From Bacteroidales bacterium (GTDB lineage Bacteria > Bacteroidota > Bacteroidia > Bacteroidales > UBA10428), in NCBI GenBank assembly GCA_016934055.1, contig JAFGTR010000021.1, positions 1 through 33,435 on the forward strand: 33,435 nucleotides of DNA, read 5' to 3'. Of the stretch, positions 17,393 to 25,939 are shown piece after piece. Below the pieces are notes generated by a model. That model worked only from the letters and a program-made list of their open reading frames with translations. It was not told the origin of the DNA and did no database searches. Position 1 is the stretch's first letter. Every line of letters starts with the position of its first letter. The position numbers were made by a program, and so were the translations under genes.

Positions 17393-19639
17393 ATGAGCTC
17401 AGTTATAACAGCGGAAGAAATAAGGATCAAGGATGAATTAAATGCCCTGATCAACAATTGCACACGTTGCTATAGAAAGGGCGATAAGGCTCTTATCCGC
17501 AAAGCCTTTAAAATTGCCCATGATGCTCATAAGGATATACGAAGAAAATCAGGCGATCCTTTTATCATGCATCCGTTGGCAGTAGGACGGATAGTGAGTG
17601 AGGAAATGGGACTGGGGGTAACTTCAATTGTTTCGTCTTTATTGCATGATATCGTTGAAGATACTGATTATACCCTGGAAGACATTACCAATCATTTCGG
17701 AGAAAAAATTGCTTCCATCGTTGACGGACTCACAAAAATCTCCGGCGTTTTCGACAAAAATTCCTCTTTCCAGGCCGAAAACTTCAGGAAGATGTTGCTG
17801 ACCCTCTCGGATGATGTCAGGGTTATCCTGGTTAAACTGGCTGATCGTCTGCATAATATGCGCACACTCGATGCACTGCCAACACATAAGCAGCTTAAGA
17901 TATCAGCAGAAACACTTTATTTATATGCTCCACTGGCCCACCGGATGGGTTTTTATGCCATTAAGACAGAGCTGGAAGATCTGAGTTTGAAATACAGGTA
18001 TCCTAAGATATATCGCGAGCTTGAGGAAAGCATAAAATTGAAGGCTAAAAGTCATCAGGAATTTATTAAGGAGTTTTCAAAACCTATTCATGAACAGCTG
18101 AGTAAGAACAATATCAGGCATGAAATAAACGGAAGATATAAATCCATTTATTCAATCTGGCACAAGATGCAGTCGAAAAGCATCCCTTTTGAGGAGGTTT
18201 ATGATCTGATGGCCATCCGCATTGTTTTTGATCCCATACCTGATCTGCCTGAGAAAACACAATGCTGGAATATCTATTCCATGATAACGGATATTTACAT
18301 GCCTAAACCTGAGAGGATAAGGGATTGGGTTAGCACACCCAAGGCTAATGGCTATGAGGCTTTGCATGCAACGGTAATGGGGCCTAAAGGAAATTGGGTG
18401 GAGATTCAGATCCGGTCAAGAAGGATGGACGAAATTGCCGAACGTGGTTTTGCGGCTCACTGGAAGTATAAGACCGAAACATCTCATGAGAGCGAACTCG
18501 ATAAGTGGATCAAGCGGATCAGAGAATTACTGGAGAGTACGAATTACGATGCCCTTGAATTTCTGGATGATTTTAAATTGAACCTGTTTGCTTCTGAAAT
18601 ATTTATTTTCACGCCTAAGGGTGACATTAAAACCCTCCCGGTTAATTCAACCGTTCTTGATTTTGCCTATGAAATTCATACCAATATCGGGCATACAGCC
18701 ATCGGGGCAAAAGTTAACCATAAGCTTGTTCCCCTGAATCATGTTTTGAAAAGCGGTGATCAGGTTGAGATCATTACATCCGAAACCTTTCATCCGCGTC
18801 GGGACTGGCTGAGTATTGTCATTACCGCCAAGGCGAAGGCTGCCATTAAATCACTGCTGAAGTCTGATACCAAGAACAGGATTGAAAAAGGGAAAAGAAT
18901 GCTGGAAGAAAAATTAATGGAGATCAAGCTCAGACCAAGTGCCAGGGTTATGCGGAAACTCATGCCGGCCTACGAGGTGGCTAACAAAGATGAACTATAC
19001 AGCAAAATAGGCACTGGTATAATTCTACTTGATAATCTTCCGGAGATTCTTAAGAAAAATACGATAAGTAAATGGGTTAATTACTGGAGCCTTCAACTGG
19101 GAAGATCTTCAGAAAAGATTAGGAAAAATCAGGCTGAGAATAATGCATCCAACAGGTCTGATAAAAGAACGCCATTTTTATTAACTGAAAACATTGACGA
19201 ATCACCACCTGATTATATCATAGCGAAGTGCTGCAATCCAATTCCCGGAGACAATGTTGTGGGTTTTATCAAGGAAGAATCAAAGACCGGTAAAGTAATT
19301 GTCCACCAGTCAAAATGTTCTGAAGCCATTAAACTCCTGTCGAGTCACAATGAATTGTATGTTCCGGTAAAATGGACCACACACAGGTTTCTTTCTTTCC
19401 TCGTTCAAATAAAGATAAGCGGTATCGAAAGGTTTGGCATCTTTCATGATATTACAACTGTTATCACTGAAGAGTTAAATGTAAATATCCGCGGTATTAA
19501 TCTGAACAGTCATGATGGCATCTGGGAAGCGTCAATGGAATTATATGTTCATGATACCAGGGATGTTAATAACCTTATCATGGGACTGAGCCGGATCAAG
19601 GGCGTGGAAAGCGTCGAAAGGGTAGAGACGGTTCAGTAG
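17393..19639 (+). CDS. Bifunctional (p)ppGpp synthetase/hydrolase (Rel/SpoT)
   Basis: Makes and degrades the alarmone (p)ppGpp in the stringent response. About 748 residues from the ATG at 17393 (the frame is open from a TTG at 17366, but a promoter box lies right before that). In order: HD hydrolase domain (about 30-190) with SLLHDIVEDTDYT and LVKLADRLHNMRTL, both hydrolase signatures intact; synthetase domain (about 245-365) with GRYKSIYSIWHKM, YDLMAIRIVFD, RIRDWVSTPKANGYEALHATV and EIQIRSRRMDEIAERGFAAHWKYK; TGS domain (about 405-465; IFIFTPKGDIKTLP, FAYEIHTNIGHTAIGAKVN); and a C-terminal ACT-type region. RIRD corresponds to the RxKD motif of bifunctional enzymes, as opposed to ExDD of RelA. 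It is likely monocistronic and ends 7 bases from the convergent rhomboid gene. Confidence 0.95.
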   Translation: MSSVITAEEIRIKDELNALINNCTRCYRKGDKALIRKAFKIAHDAHKDIRRKSGDPFIMHPLAVGRIVSEEMGLGVTSIVSSLLHDIVEDTDYTLEDITNHFGEKIASIVDGLTKISGVFDKNSSFQAENFRKMLLTLSDDVRVILVKLADRLHNMRTLDALPTHKQLKISAETLYLYAPLAHRMGFYAIKTELEDLSLKYRYPKIYRELEESIKLKAKSHQEFIKEFSKPIHEQLSKNNIRHEINGRYKSIYSIWHKMQSKSIPFEEVYDLMAIRIVFDPIPDLPEKTQCWNIYSMITDIYMPKPERIRDWVSTPKANGYEALHATVMGPKGNWVEIQIRSRRMDEIAERGFAAHWKYKTETSHESELDKWIKRIRELLESTNYDALEFLDDFKLNLFASEIFIFTPKGDIKTLPVNSTVLDFAYEIHTNIGHTAIGAKVNHKLVPLNHVLKSGDQVEIITSETFHPRRDWLSIVITAKAKAAIKSLLKSDTKNRIEKGKRMLEEKLMEIKLRPSARVMRKLMPAYEVANKDELYSKIGTGIILLDNLPEILKKNTISKWVNYWSLQLGRSSEKIRKNQAENNASNRSDKRTPFLLTENIDESPPDYIIAKCCNPIPGDNVVGFIKEESKTGKVIVHQSKCSEAIKLLSSHNELYVPVKWTTHRFLSFLVQIKISGIERFGIFHDITTVITEELNVNIRGINLNSHDGIWEASMELYVHDTRDVNNLIMGLSRIKGVESVERVETVQ

Positions 19640-19646
19640 GGGGGAT

Positions 19647-20288
19647 TTAGGGGGACTCTTCCTCTTCCTCTTCCTCTTCCTCTTCCCAAACATGCTTCTG
19701 AATTACAGGACCTTCGTTTCTGTATATGATTGCCAATCCAAGTCCTGCCATCATCCCCATCAGATGGGACTCCCATGACATATCGGGCTTATAGGGAAAG
19801 ATACCCCATACCATACTGCCATAAAGGAAGGTTACCAAAAGCGATATGGCCAGCATGTTTATATTTTGCCGGATGATACCGCCGAAAAAAAGAAATGACC
19901 CGAAAGCATACACAAGTCCGCTGGCTCCTATGTGGTAAGCTGGTCGCGCAAGAAGCCATACAGCAAGGTTCGTAAAAAAATAACCATAGACAAAGACCCT
20001 GAATGACACCTTGTGGTAAAAGAAGAAAACAGCCACGGACAGAAAAAACAGGGGGACCGAATTGTTAAGAAGGTGGTCGAAATTGGCGTGTATGAGAGGA
20101 GCGGTCAGAATGCCAATAAGGCCCGAAATCCTGCGGGGGAATATTCCGAGAAAAGTCAGTTCAAAGCCTTCAGACAATTCAACGACTTTGATCAGCCACA
20201 ACAGGATCAGGAACAGTGAAGGGAATATCAAACTTATCCTGAAGCGGCGCACATCAATGTGTTCTTCCTCTTTAAGGGTCATTGTCAA
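19647..20288 (-). CDS. Rhomboid-family intramembrane serine protease with poly-Glu tail
   Basis: A 213-residue inner-membrane protease that cleaves trans-membrane substrates. About six hydrophobic segments are visible. The rhomboid hallmarks are in place: HANFDHLLNN (67-76), catalytic Ser123 in HIGASGLVYA, and catalytic His175 in SWESHLMGMMAGLG. The cytosolic tail ends in ten glutamates then Ser-Pro. These are coded by five GAAGAG hexamers (19658-19687), so slippage would add or remove Glu pairs without breaking the frame. The gene has its own exact -7 box 44 bases upstream and is separated from ilvC by a terminator. It converges on rel with a 7-base gap. Substrate unknown. Confidence 0.92.
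   Translation of the reverse strand: MTMTLKEEEHIDVRRFRISLIFPSLFLILLWLIKVVELSEGFELTFLGIFPRRISGLIGILTAPLIHANFDHLLNNSVPLFFLSVAVFFFYHKVSFRVFVYGYFFTNLAVWLLARPAYHIGASGLVYAFGSFLFFGGIIRQNINMLAISLLVTFLYGSMVWGIFPYKPDMSWESHLMGMMAGLGLAIIYRNEGPVIQKHVWEEEEEEEEEESP
19658..19687 (-). repeat. In-frame hexanucleotide repeat (GAAGAG)5
   Basis: Five GAAGAG units on the minus strand code for the ten terminal glutamates of the rhomboid protein. The perfect repetition of alternating GAA and GAG codons points to slippage as its origin. Confidence 0.9.
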
Positions 20289-20331
20289 AACTATGATTTA
20301 ACGGTCTTAACTTAAAAATACTTGACATCGA

Positions 20332-20339
20332 CAAAGTTA
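20332..20339 (-). promoter_or_regulatory. Probable -7 box of the rhomboid gene
   Basis: On the minus strand this reads TAACTTTG, an exact TAnnTTTG match, 44 bases before the rhomboid ATG and just downstream of the ilv terminator. It therefore gives the rhomboid gene a transcript separate from the ilv operon. Confidence 0.55.
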
Positions 20340-20362
20340 TACCCAATTTGTACAAAAACATA

Positions 20363-20395
20363 AAAACCCCGGAATTTCTTAAACTCCGGGGTTTT
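20363..20395 (-). terminator. Intrinsic terminator of the ilv operon
   Basis: A perfect 11-bp stem (AAAACCCCGGA with TCCGGGGTTTT) and an 11-base loop. On the minus strand the stem runs straight into a T-rich tract (GGGGTTTTTATGTTTTTG). It lies 60 bases after the ilvC stop and before the rhomboid -7 box. It is nearly symmetrical and could also act on plus-strand transcripts. Confidence 0.9.
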
Positions 20396-20454
20396 CTGGG
20401 GTGTTGTTCCTCCGGCCTAAAAGGTTCACCCTCTGCCGGGATTTAATGGCCAGA

Positions 20455-21504
20455 TTATTTATTTTTCGGTCGCAGGTTTCTGACCTGTTGACCGGCCTGC
20501 CACATTTCAGACTCGCGCAATGCTTTAAGCTCAATTTCAAGCAATTCCTTGTAATTGGTTTTGCCTGTTGAATCAAGCACACGCCTGGTTTCTTCTCCTG
20601 ACTTCACTTTATTGTACAGATCATTAAAGACAGGAAGTGTAGCTTCTTTAAATTTGGGCCTCCAGTCAAGCGCCCCACGTTGTGCGGTAGCACTGCAGTT
20701 AGAATACATCCAGTCCATGCCGTTTTCATCAACCAGGCGTATAAGACTTTGCGTAAGCTCTTCCACAGTTTCATTAAAAGCTTCGCTGGGGCTATGACCA
20801 TGTTCGCGTAATACCTGGTATTGTGCATCCATAATACCTGCAAGGGCACCCATCAGCACACCACGCTCTCCTGTGAGATCACTGTAAACTTCATTTTCAA
20901 AGGTTGTCGGAAAAAGATACCCTGATCCAATAGCGATACCAATTGCCAACGTCCGTTCAGTAGCCCGTTTGGTGTAGTCCTGGAAAACGGCATAGCTTGA
21001 GTTAATACCGGCACCTGCCAGGAAATTACGTCTTACACTGGTCCCTGAACCTTTTGGTGCCACAAGGATAACGTCAACATCAGCAGAAGGAACCACACCG
21101 GTTTGTTCCTTATAGGTAATCGAAAAGCCATGTGAGAAATACAAGGCATCACCCTGTTTGAGACAGGTTTTAAGCGTTGGCCATATTGCACGCTGTGCGG
21201 CATCTGAAACCAGGTATTGGATGATGGTGCCCTTTTTGGCAGCTTCTTCAATAGGGAAAAGGGTCTTGCCCGGTATCCAACCGTCTTTCACCGCCCTGTC
21301 CCAGTCAGCCTTGAATTCCGGTGCCTGGCCGATGATAACATTGATGCCGTTGTCCTTCATATTCAGTGCCTGTGCAGGTCCCTGAACACCGTAACCTATA
21401 ACAGCTACAGTTTCATCCTTAAGTATCTCCTGTGCTTTTTTTAAGGGAAATTCTTCACGTGTTACTACGTCTTCAATAATACCTCCGAAATTAATTTTTG
21501 CCAT
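20455..21504 (-). CDS. ilvC: Ketol-acid reductoisomerase
   Basis: Converts acetolactate and acetohydroxybutyrate to dihydroxy acids using NADPH and magnesium, step two of valine and isoleucine synthesis. The 349-residue protein has the Rossmann motif VIGYGVQGPAQALN, then SHGFSI, ILVAPKGSGTSVRR and the knotted C-terminal domain with ENEVYSDLTGERG, HSPSEAFNETVEELTQSL and SATAQRGALDW. The N-terminal REEFPL, the phrase DNGINVIIG, the GINSSYAV segment and the ending VRNLRPKNK resemble the fungal mitochondrial Ilv5 branch more than E. coli IlvC, judged from memory. It is the last gene of the ilv operon, 20 bases after ilvN, and is closed by a clear terminator. Confidence 0.97.
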   Translation of the reverse strand: MAKINFGGIIEDVVTREEFPLKKAQEILKDETVAVIGYGVQGPAQALNMKDNGINVIIGQAPEFKADWDRAVKDGWIPGKTLFPIEEAAKKGTIIQYLVSDAAQRAIWPTLKTCLKQGDALYFSHGFSITYKEQTGVVPSADVDVILVAPKGSGTSVRRNFLAGAGINSSYAVFQDYTKRATERTLAIGIAIGSGYLFPTTFENEVYSDLTGERGVLMGALAGIMDAQYQVLREHGHSPSEAFNETVEELTQSLIRLVDENGMDWMYSNCSATAQRGALDWRPKFKEATLPVFNDLYNKVKSGEETRRVLDSTGKTNYKELLEIELKALRESEMWQAGQQVRNLRPKNK

Positions 21505-21524
21505 AATAAAAAAATATTTAATGT

Positions 21525-22103
21525 TTAATTGTTTTCATAAACCACGGATACTTCACCGGCTTCCTTTAAATAATTGGAAAAAAGCTCTTTACTCGATCTT
21601 GTGACAGCAACTCTTCCCGAACTGGTAAACTGAAGGACTTTGTATTTCTTAAGTTCTTCATAAAGGTCGAGATATTCTTCTTTATACCCTGTTTTTTCAA
21701 TCACCGTATATTCCGGTCTGACTTCCAGAATACGGGCATTATGTTTCCGGATGGTAGCTTCCAGTTCATCTCCCTCTAAAAGTGACCGGGTTGGTACTTT
21801 AAACAGGGCAATCTCCTGGTAAATTACTTCATCATCGGTGTGGTAAAAGGCTTTTAACACTTCCACCAGTTTTTCAATCTGGCTTACGACCTGTTCTACC
21901 TTTTCCCGGGTGTCGTTGACAACGATGGTAAATTTATGAATGCCTTTCATGGCAGAAGCAGATACAGTGAGGCTTTCAATGTTTATGTGTCGCCGGGTAA
22001 AGATGATGGTGATGCGGTTCAGCAATCCGATATGATTTTCAGAGAATGCTGATATGGTATAGGTTTGTTTACCATTGTTGTTAAGTCCGTTTCCTGATGC
22101 CAT
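21525..22103 (-). CDS. ilvN: Acetolactate synthase small (regulatory) subunit
   Basis: Regulatory partner of IlvB that stabilises the enzyme and gives feedback control by valine. Residues 14-90 form an ACT domain (TYTISAFSENHIGLLNRITIIFTRRHINIESLTVSAS), and the C-terminal half (LFKVPTRSLLEGDELEATIRKHNARILEVRPEYTVIEKTG) is the family's second domain. At 192 residues it is a long-form small subunit, also called ilvH. It starts 5 bases after the ilvB stop, so the two subunits are probably made in step. A small N-terminal extension (MASGNGLNNNGKQ) precedes the ACT domain. Confidence 0.95.
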   Translation of the reverse strand: MASGNGLNNNGKQTYTISAFSENHIGLLNRITIIFTRRHINIESLTVSASAMKGIHKFTIVVNDTREKVEQVVSQIEKLVEVLKAFYHTDDEVIYQEIALFKVPTRSLLEGDELEATIRKHNARILEVRPEYTVIEKTGYKEEYLDLYEELKKYKVLQFTSSGRVAVTRSSKELFSNYLKEAGEVSVVYENN

Positions 22104-22108
22104 AACAA

Positions 22109-23842
22109 TTATTTTTTTGGTTCGAGAATAACTTCTGATACTGATGCCCCTGTGGTTACCATGGGGAAAACATTGTCTTCTTTTTCTATATTAACTTCAA
22201 GAAAGTAAGGTCCTGTGAAGTCAAGCATTTCCTGAATGGCATTTTCCAGTTCAGGCCGGTAAATGACTTTCTTACCTTTTATACCGAAACCTTCAGCCAC
22301 TTTGATAAAATCGGGATTAAGCAGGTATGTTTCGGAATAGCGCTTGTCAAAAAACAATTGCTGCCATTGTCTTACCATGCCCAGATATTTATTGTTCATC
22401 AGAACAATTTTCACGGCAGCCTGTGTTTGGTTGATTGTCCCCAGCTCCTGGATTGTCATCTGCAAGCCTCCGTCACCGACGATGAGTACAACTTCCTTTT
22501 CAGGTGCGCCGATTTTGGCACCATGTGCTGCAGGCAGACCAAATCCCATTGTTCCGAGACCTCCGGAGGTTACAAATGCTCTTTTGTTGGTAAAATTAAA
22601 ATAACGTGATGTTATCATCTGATGCTGACCGACATCAGTTACAACAATAGCATTTCCTCTTGTCTTTTCGTTCAGAATACGAATAACTTCACCCATGGTC
22701 AGCCCTTCTTTTTTTGGGTAAAGGTCTTTTGAGATGACTGTTTTATATTCAATTTTATCAGCATCCCTGAATTCCCGGATCCATGAAGTATGAGAACGTT
22801 TTTCTATCATACCGGTCAGTATGGGCAGTGTTTCTTTAACATCTCCGATAACAGCCACATCTGCTCTGACATTTTTATTAATTTCAGCCGGATCAATTTC
22901 GAGATGTATGACACGGGCCTGTTTTGCATACCGTTTAAGGTCTCCTGTCACACGGTCGTCAAAACGCATGCCCACCGCTATCAGCAAATCACATTCATTG
23001 GTCTTGATATTGGCGGAATAATTACCATGCATACCCAGCATGCCGACATTCAGCGGATGCTGTTTTGGCAGTGCACAAGCTCCCAGTATGGTCCAGGCAG
23101 CAGGGATTCCTGATTTTTCAATGAAAGCCCTGAATTCATCTTCGGCTGCACCTAAGATCACGCCCTGTCCGAATAACACATAGGGTTTTTTTGCATTGTT
23201 GATTAAAACCGCTGCTTCCTTAATTTTTTCCTTATCAGGTTTAAGTTTTGGGACATAACTGCGCAACTTGATGCATTTTTTATATTCAAAGTTAAGTTCG
23301 CCGAACTGGGCATTTTTGGCGATATCTATCAACACAGGTCCGGGCCTTCCGGAGCGGGCAATGTAAAATGCCTGGGCCATAATTTCAGGAATCTCTTCCT
23401 GCTTGGTTATCAGGTAATTCCATTTAGTGACAGGCATGGATATGCCAATGACATCGGTTTCCTGAAATGCATCAGTTCCCAGCAGTGATGAAGCAACCTG
23501 GCCGGTAATGCATACCAGCGGGGTTGAGTCAATCATAGCATCGGCAATCCCTGTTATGAGGTTGGTGGCCCCGGGACCTGAGGTGGCCATGACCACACCC
23601 ACTTTTCCCGTCACCCTTGCATATCCCTGTGCGGCATGCATGGCGCCCTGTTCGTGACGAGTCAGTATATGCCTTATTTTGTCATTATGATCCATAAGTG
23701 CATCATAGATTGGCATGATAGCACCACCCGGATAACCAAAAACAGTGTCGACACCTTCACCAATAAGGGATCGCATAATAGCATCGGCACCTGTGGTACG
23801 GATTATGTTTTTCTTTTTGATCGTTTTCAGTTGTTCTTTCAT
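22109..23842 (-). CDS. ilvB: Acetolactate synthase large (catalytic) subunit
   Basis: Thiamine-diphosphate enzyme that joins two pyruvates, or pyruvate and 2-oxobutyrate, in the first common step of branched-chain amino acid synthesis. The 577 residues show the TPP N-domain with catalytic Glu64 in RHEQGAMHAAQGYAR and GVVMATSGPGATN, a central FAD-binding domain (MLGMHGNYSANIKTNECDLLIAVGMRFDDRVTG), and the C-terminal TPP domain with GDGGLQMTIQELGTI and the following asparagines. The tail FLEVNIEKEDNVFPMVTTG is typical of biosynthetic, not catabolic, enzymes. It lies 94 bases after ilvD. The gap contains a short GACAG-CTGTC stem followed by an A-run, not a terminator. Confidence 0.97.
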   Translation of the reverse strand: MKEQLKTIKKKNIIRTTGADAIMRSLIGEGVDTVFGYPGGAIMPIYDALMDHNDKIRHILTRHEQGAMHAAQGYARVTGKVGVVMATSGPGATNLITGIADAMIDSTPLVCITGQVASSLLGTDAFQETDVIGISMPVTKWNYLITKQEEIPEIMAQAFYIARSGRPGPVLIDIAKNAQFGELNFEYKKCIKLRSYVPKLKPDKEKIKEAAVLINNAKKPYVLFGQGVILGAAEDEFRAFIEKSGIPAAWTILGACALPKQHPLNVGMLGMHGNYSANIKTNECDLLIAVGMRFDDRVTGDLKRYAKQARVIHLEIDPAEINKNVRADVAVIGDVKETLPILTGMIEKRSHTSWIREFRDADKIEYKTVISKDLYPKKEGLTMGEVIRILNEKTRGNAIVVTDVGQHQMITSRYFNFTNKRAFVTSGGLGTMGFGLPAAHGAKIGAPEKEVVLIVGDGGLQMTIQELGTINQTQAAVKIVLMNNKYLGMVRQWQQLFFDKRYSETYLLNPDFIKVAEGFGIKGKKVIYRPELENAIQEMLDFTGPYFLEVNIEKEDNVFPMVTTGASVSEVILEPKK

Positions 23843-23936
23843 ATTATTATTTGATCTTTTCTTTGTTCTTCATTAAAAGTTTTTTTTTTGACAGGTATCT
23901 GTCTTATTCAGGCAGGGCTTTAATAAAACGGATGTC

Positions 23937-25763
23937 TTATATTTCCCTGATAGCCCCGGTATCAGCTGAAGTAACCATGGTGGCATAGGCCCGCAGGGCC
24001 CCTGATATAATCCGCTTGCGCGATATGGGAGTATAAGCTTCAGATCCGCGTTTTTGTTGCTTATGTCTGCGCTCTGAGAGCTCATCTTCAGTTAGCAGTA
24101 CATTGAGTTTTCGTTCGGGAATGCTGATCTCAATAATGTCACCGTCCTGCAGTAATGCAATTTCCCCGCCTGAGGCAGCCTCAGGTGATATATGTCCTAT
24201 GGAAAGTCCCGATGTGCCGCCTGAAAACATTCCATCAGTGATAAGCGCACATTGTTTACCCAGGCCCTTTGATTTAATATATGAGGTAGGATAAAGCATT
24301 TCCTGCATGCCGGGTCCTCCCTTTGGCCCTTCAAACCGGATAACCACAGCATCACCGGGCTTAACTTTATCGCCAAGGATTGCTTCGCAGGCATCTTCCT
24401 GTGATTCGTAAACTTTGGCAGGTCCTTTAAAATTAAAAATGGATGAATCAACGCCGGCTGTTTTTATTACACAACCGTTGCGGGCAATATTGCCATACAA
24501 TATAGCCAGCCCTCCGTCTTTGAAATAACAATGCTCAATACTGCGAATACACCCTTTTTCCCTGTCAAGGTCATATTCTCTGTACATGGTGCCCTGACTT
24601 CCAAGAGTAAGGTTTTTAACGCCTCCGGGAGCAGACAGGAATATCTCTTTTGCTTCCGGCACATGATTTGTTCTTCTGATGTCATAACGGGCAATAGCTT
24701 CTCCCAGGGTCATTTGATCAATTCTGTTTACACCGGTGTCAATCAATCCTCCTCTTTCAAGTTCTCCCATGATACCCAGAATACCTCCGGCACGATTGAC
24801 ATCTTCGACATGATATTGTGAACTTGGCGCTACTTTGCAGAGTACCGGTATTTTGCGGGATAAAGCATCAATATCTTTCATTGAGAAATCAACTCCGGCT
24901 TCCCGGGCAATAGCAAGTATATGCAATACAGTGTTTGTCGATCCGCCCATGGCGATATCAAGCGTCATGGCATTCATAAAAGCCTGGCGGGTTGCAATAG
25001 ACCTGGGGAGTACCGATGAATCTCCATCATAATAATATTTTTTTGTATTCGCAATAATCTGCCGGGCTGCTTTTTCAATAAGCATTTTTCTGTTTTTATG
25101 CGTAGAAACGATGGTCCCGTTTCCAGGTAATGCCATGCCAATGGCTTCGTAAAGACAGTTCATCGAATTGGCTGTAAACATGCCCGAGCAGGAGCCACAG
25201 GTAGGACATGCAATTTGTTCAATTTCTGCCAGTTCATTATCCGGTATGGCATTATCGGCGGCCATGACCATGGCATCGATCAGATCGTATTTTTTTGATC
25301 TGAGAACACCCGCTTCCATAGGGCCCCCGGATACAAAGACTGCGGGAATGTTAAGCCTCATGGTGGCCATAAGCATGCCCGGTGTAATTTTGTCACAGTT
25401 GCCAATGCATATCATGGCATCTGCTTTATGTGCATTGCACATGTATTCAATACTGTCGGCTATCAAATCCCTGGAGGGAAGCGAATAGAGCATACCGTCA
25501 TGCCCCATGGCAATGCCGTCATCAATGGCAATGGTGTTGAATTCCGCTGCGTAAAAACCTTCCTTTTCAATAATGGATTTAATTTCCTGGCCAACCTGAT
25601 GCAGATGGGTATGCCCCGGGACAAACTGCGTAAACGAATTGACTATGGCAATAATGGGCTTTCCGAATTGTTCTTCTTTCATCCCGTTTGCACGCCACAG
25701 ACTTCTTGCACCGGCCATTCGGCGCCCTTCTGTGGTGGTTGAACTTCTAAGTTTAATTTTCAT
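23937..25763 (-). CDS. ilvD: Dihydroxy-acid dehydratase
   Basis: Iron-sulfur dehydratase that turns dihydroxy acids into the 2-oxo acids from which valine, leucine and isoleucine are made. Residues [24 protein letters not shown] open the protein in the family manner. The cluster cysteines are visible in [12 protein letters not shown] and in [19 protein letters not shown]. Later landmarks are [42 protein letters not shown] and [24 protein letters not shown]. At 608 residues it has full length. It is the first structural gene of the operon and is preceded at 35 bases by the attenuator hairpin. Expression is therefore probably set by translation of the leader peptide at 25860-25925. Confidence 0.97.
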   Translation of the reverse strand: MKIKLRSSTTTEGRRMAGARSLWRANGMKEEQFGKPIIAIVNSFTQFVPGHTHLHQVGQEIKSIIEKEGFYAAEFNTIAIDDGIAMGHDGMLYSLPSRDLIADSIEYMCNAHKADAMICIGNCDKITPGMLMATMRLNIPAVFVSGGPMEAGVLRSKKYDLIDAMVMAADNAIPDNELAEIEQIACPTCGSCSGMFTANSMNCLYEAIGMALPGNGTIVSTHKNRKMLIEKAARQIIANTKKYYYDGDSSVLPRSIATRQAFMNAMTLDIAMGGSTNTVLHILAIAREAGVDFSMKDIDALSRKIPVLCKVAPSSQYHVEDVNRAGGILGIMGELERGGLIDTGVNRIDQMTLGEAIARYDIRRTNHVPEAKEIFLSAPGGVKNLTLGSQGTMYREYDLDREKGCIRSIEHCYFKDGGLAILYGNIARNGCVIKTAGVDSSIFNFKGPAKVYESQEDACEAILGDKVKPGDAVVIRFEGPKGGPGMQEMLYPTSYIKSKGLGKQCALITDGMFSGGTSGLSIGHISPEAASGGEIALLQDGDIIEISIPERKLNVLLTEDELSERRHKQQKRGSEAYTPISRKRIISGALRAYATMVTSADTGAIREI

Positions 25764-25798
25764 TTGTTTCAGGGGTGTGTTGTACTATTTTAAAATCA

Positions 25799-25830
25799 GA
25801 AAGCCATTCTATAAGGTAAGAATGGCTTTC
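25799..25830 (-). terminator. Attenuator terminator hairpin (segments 3:4) before ilvD
   Basis: On the minus strand GAAAGCCATTCT (25830-25819) and AGAATGGCTTTC (25810-25799) form a perfect 12-bp stem with the 8-base loop TACCTTAT. The tail is TGATTTTAAAATAG, only moderately T-rich, so termination strength is uncertain. It stands 35 bases before the ilvD ATG. Its left arm and loop can pair instead with the end of the leader peptide gene, as expected for an attenuator. Confidence 0.8.
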
Positions 25831-25859
25831 GGTATCTTTTATCATTTAGTAAACCATCC

Positions 25860-25925
25860 TCACCCTGGTGTATTAATCACGACCACAAGGAGAAGGACAT
25901 TCACTAAAATGATGATATTTCTCAT
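25860..25925 (-). CDS. ilv operon leader peptide (21 aa)
   Basis: A short open frame, ATG at 25925 to TGA at 25860, on the same strand as ilvD and 96 bases before it. The peptide has 13 branched-chain residues out of 21: IIILV at residues 4-8 and VLLLVVVI at 10-17 (four Ile, four Leu, five Val), between MRN and NTPG. This is the composition of ilv leader peptides such as those of enterobacterial ilvGMEDA, in which ribosome stalling on scarce aminoacyl-tRNAs controls transcription. The stop codon lies inside the antiterminator strand. There is no strong Shine-Dalgarno sequence, which is usual in Bacteroidota. The peptide itself probably has no other function. Confidence 0.85.
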   Translation of the reverse strand: MRNIIILVNVLLLVVVINTPG

Positions 25926-25939
25926 GTTTTTAGTTTGTG

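Larger units (their letters stand above)
25799..25925 (-). promoter_or_regulatory. ilv operon transcription attenuator (four pairing segments)
   Basis: Read as RNA from the minus strand. Segment 1 (25888-25897, UCCUUCUCCU, inside the leader codons) can pair with segment 2 (25857-25866, AGGGUGAGGA) at 9 of 10 positions. Segment 2 extended to 25851 (AGGGUGAGGAUGGUUU) can pair with segment 3 (25813-25828, AAGCCAUUCUUACCUU) over 16 continuous positions, four of them G-U. Segments 3 and 4 form the terminator. Segment 2 includes the leader stop codon and the codons just before it, so a ribosome that finishes the leader would cover segment 2 and allow the terminator. A ribosome stalled at the Ile, Val or Leu codons would cover segment 1 and free segment 2 for antitermination. 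Pairings are seen in sequence; the mechanism is inferred from the classical ilv and leu attenuators. Confidence 0.82.

Noticed and set aside
23880..23905. GACAG-CTGTC stem in the ilvD-ilvB gap
   Set aside because: In the operon's direction the 5-bp stem is followed by an A-run, not T, so it is not an intrinsic terminator.
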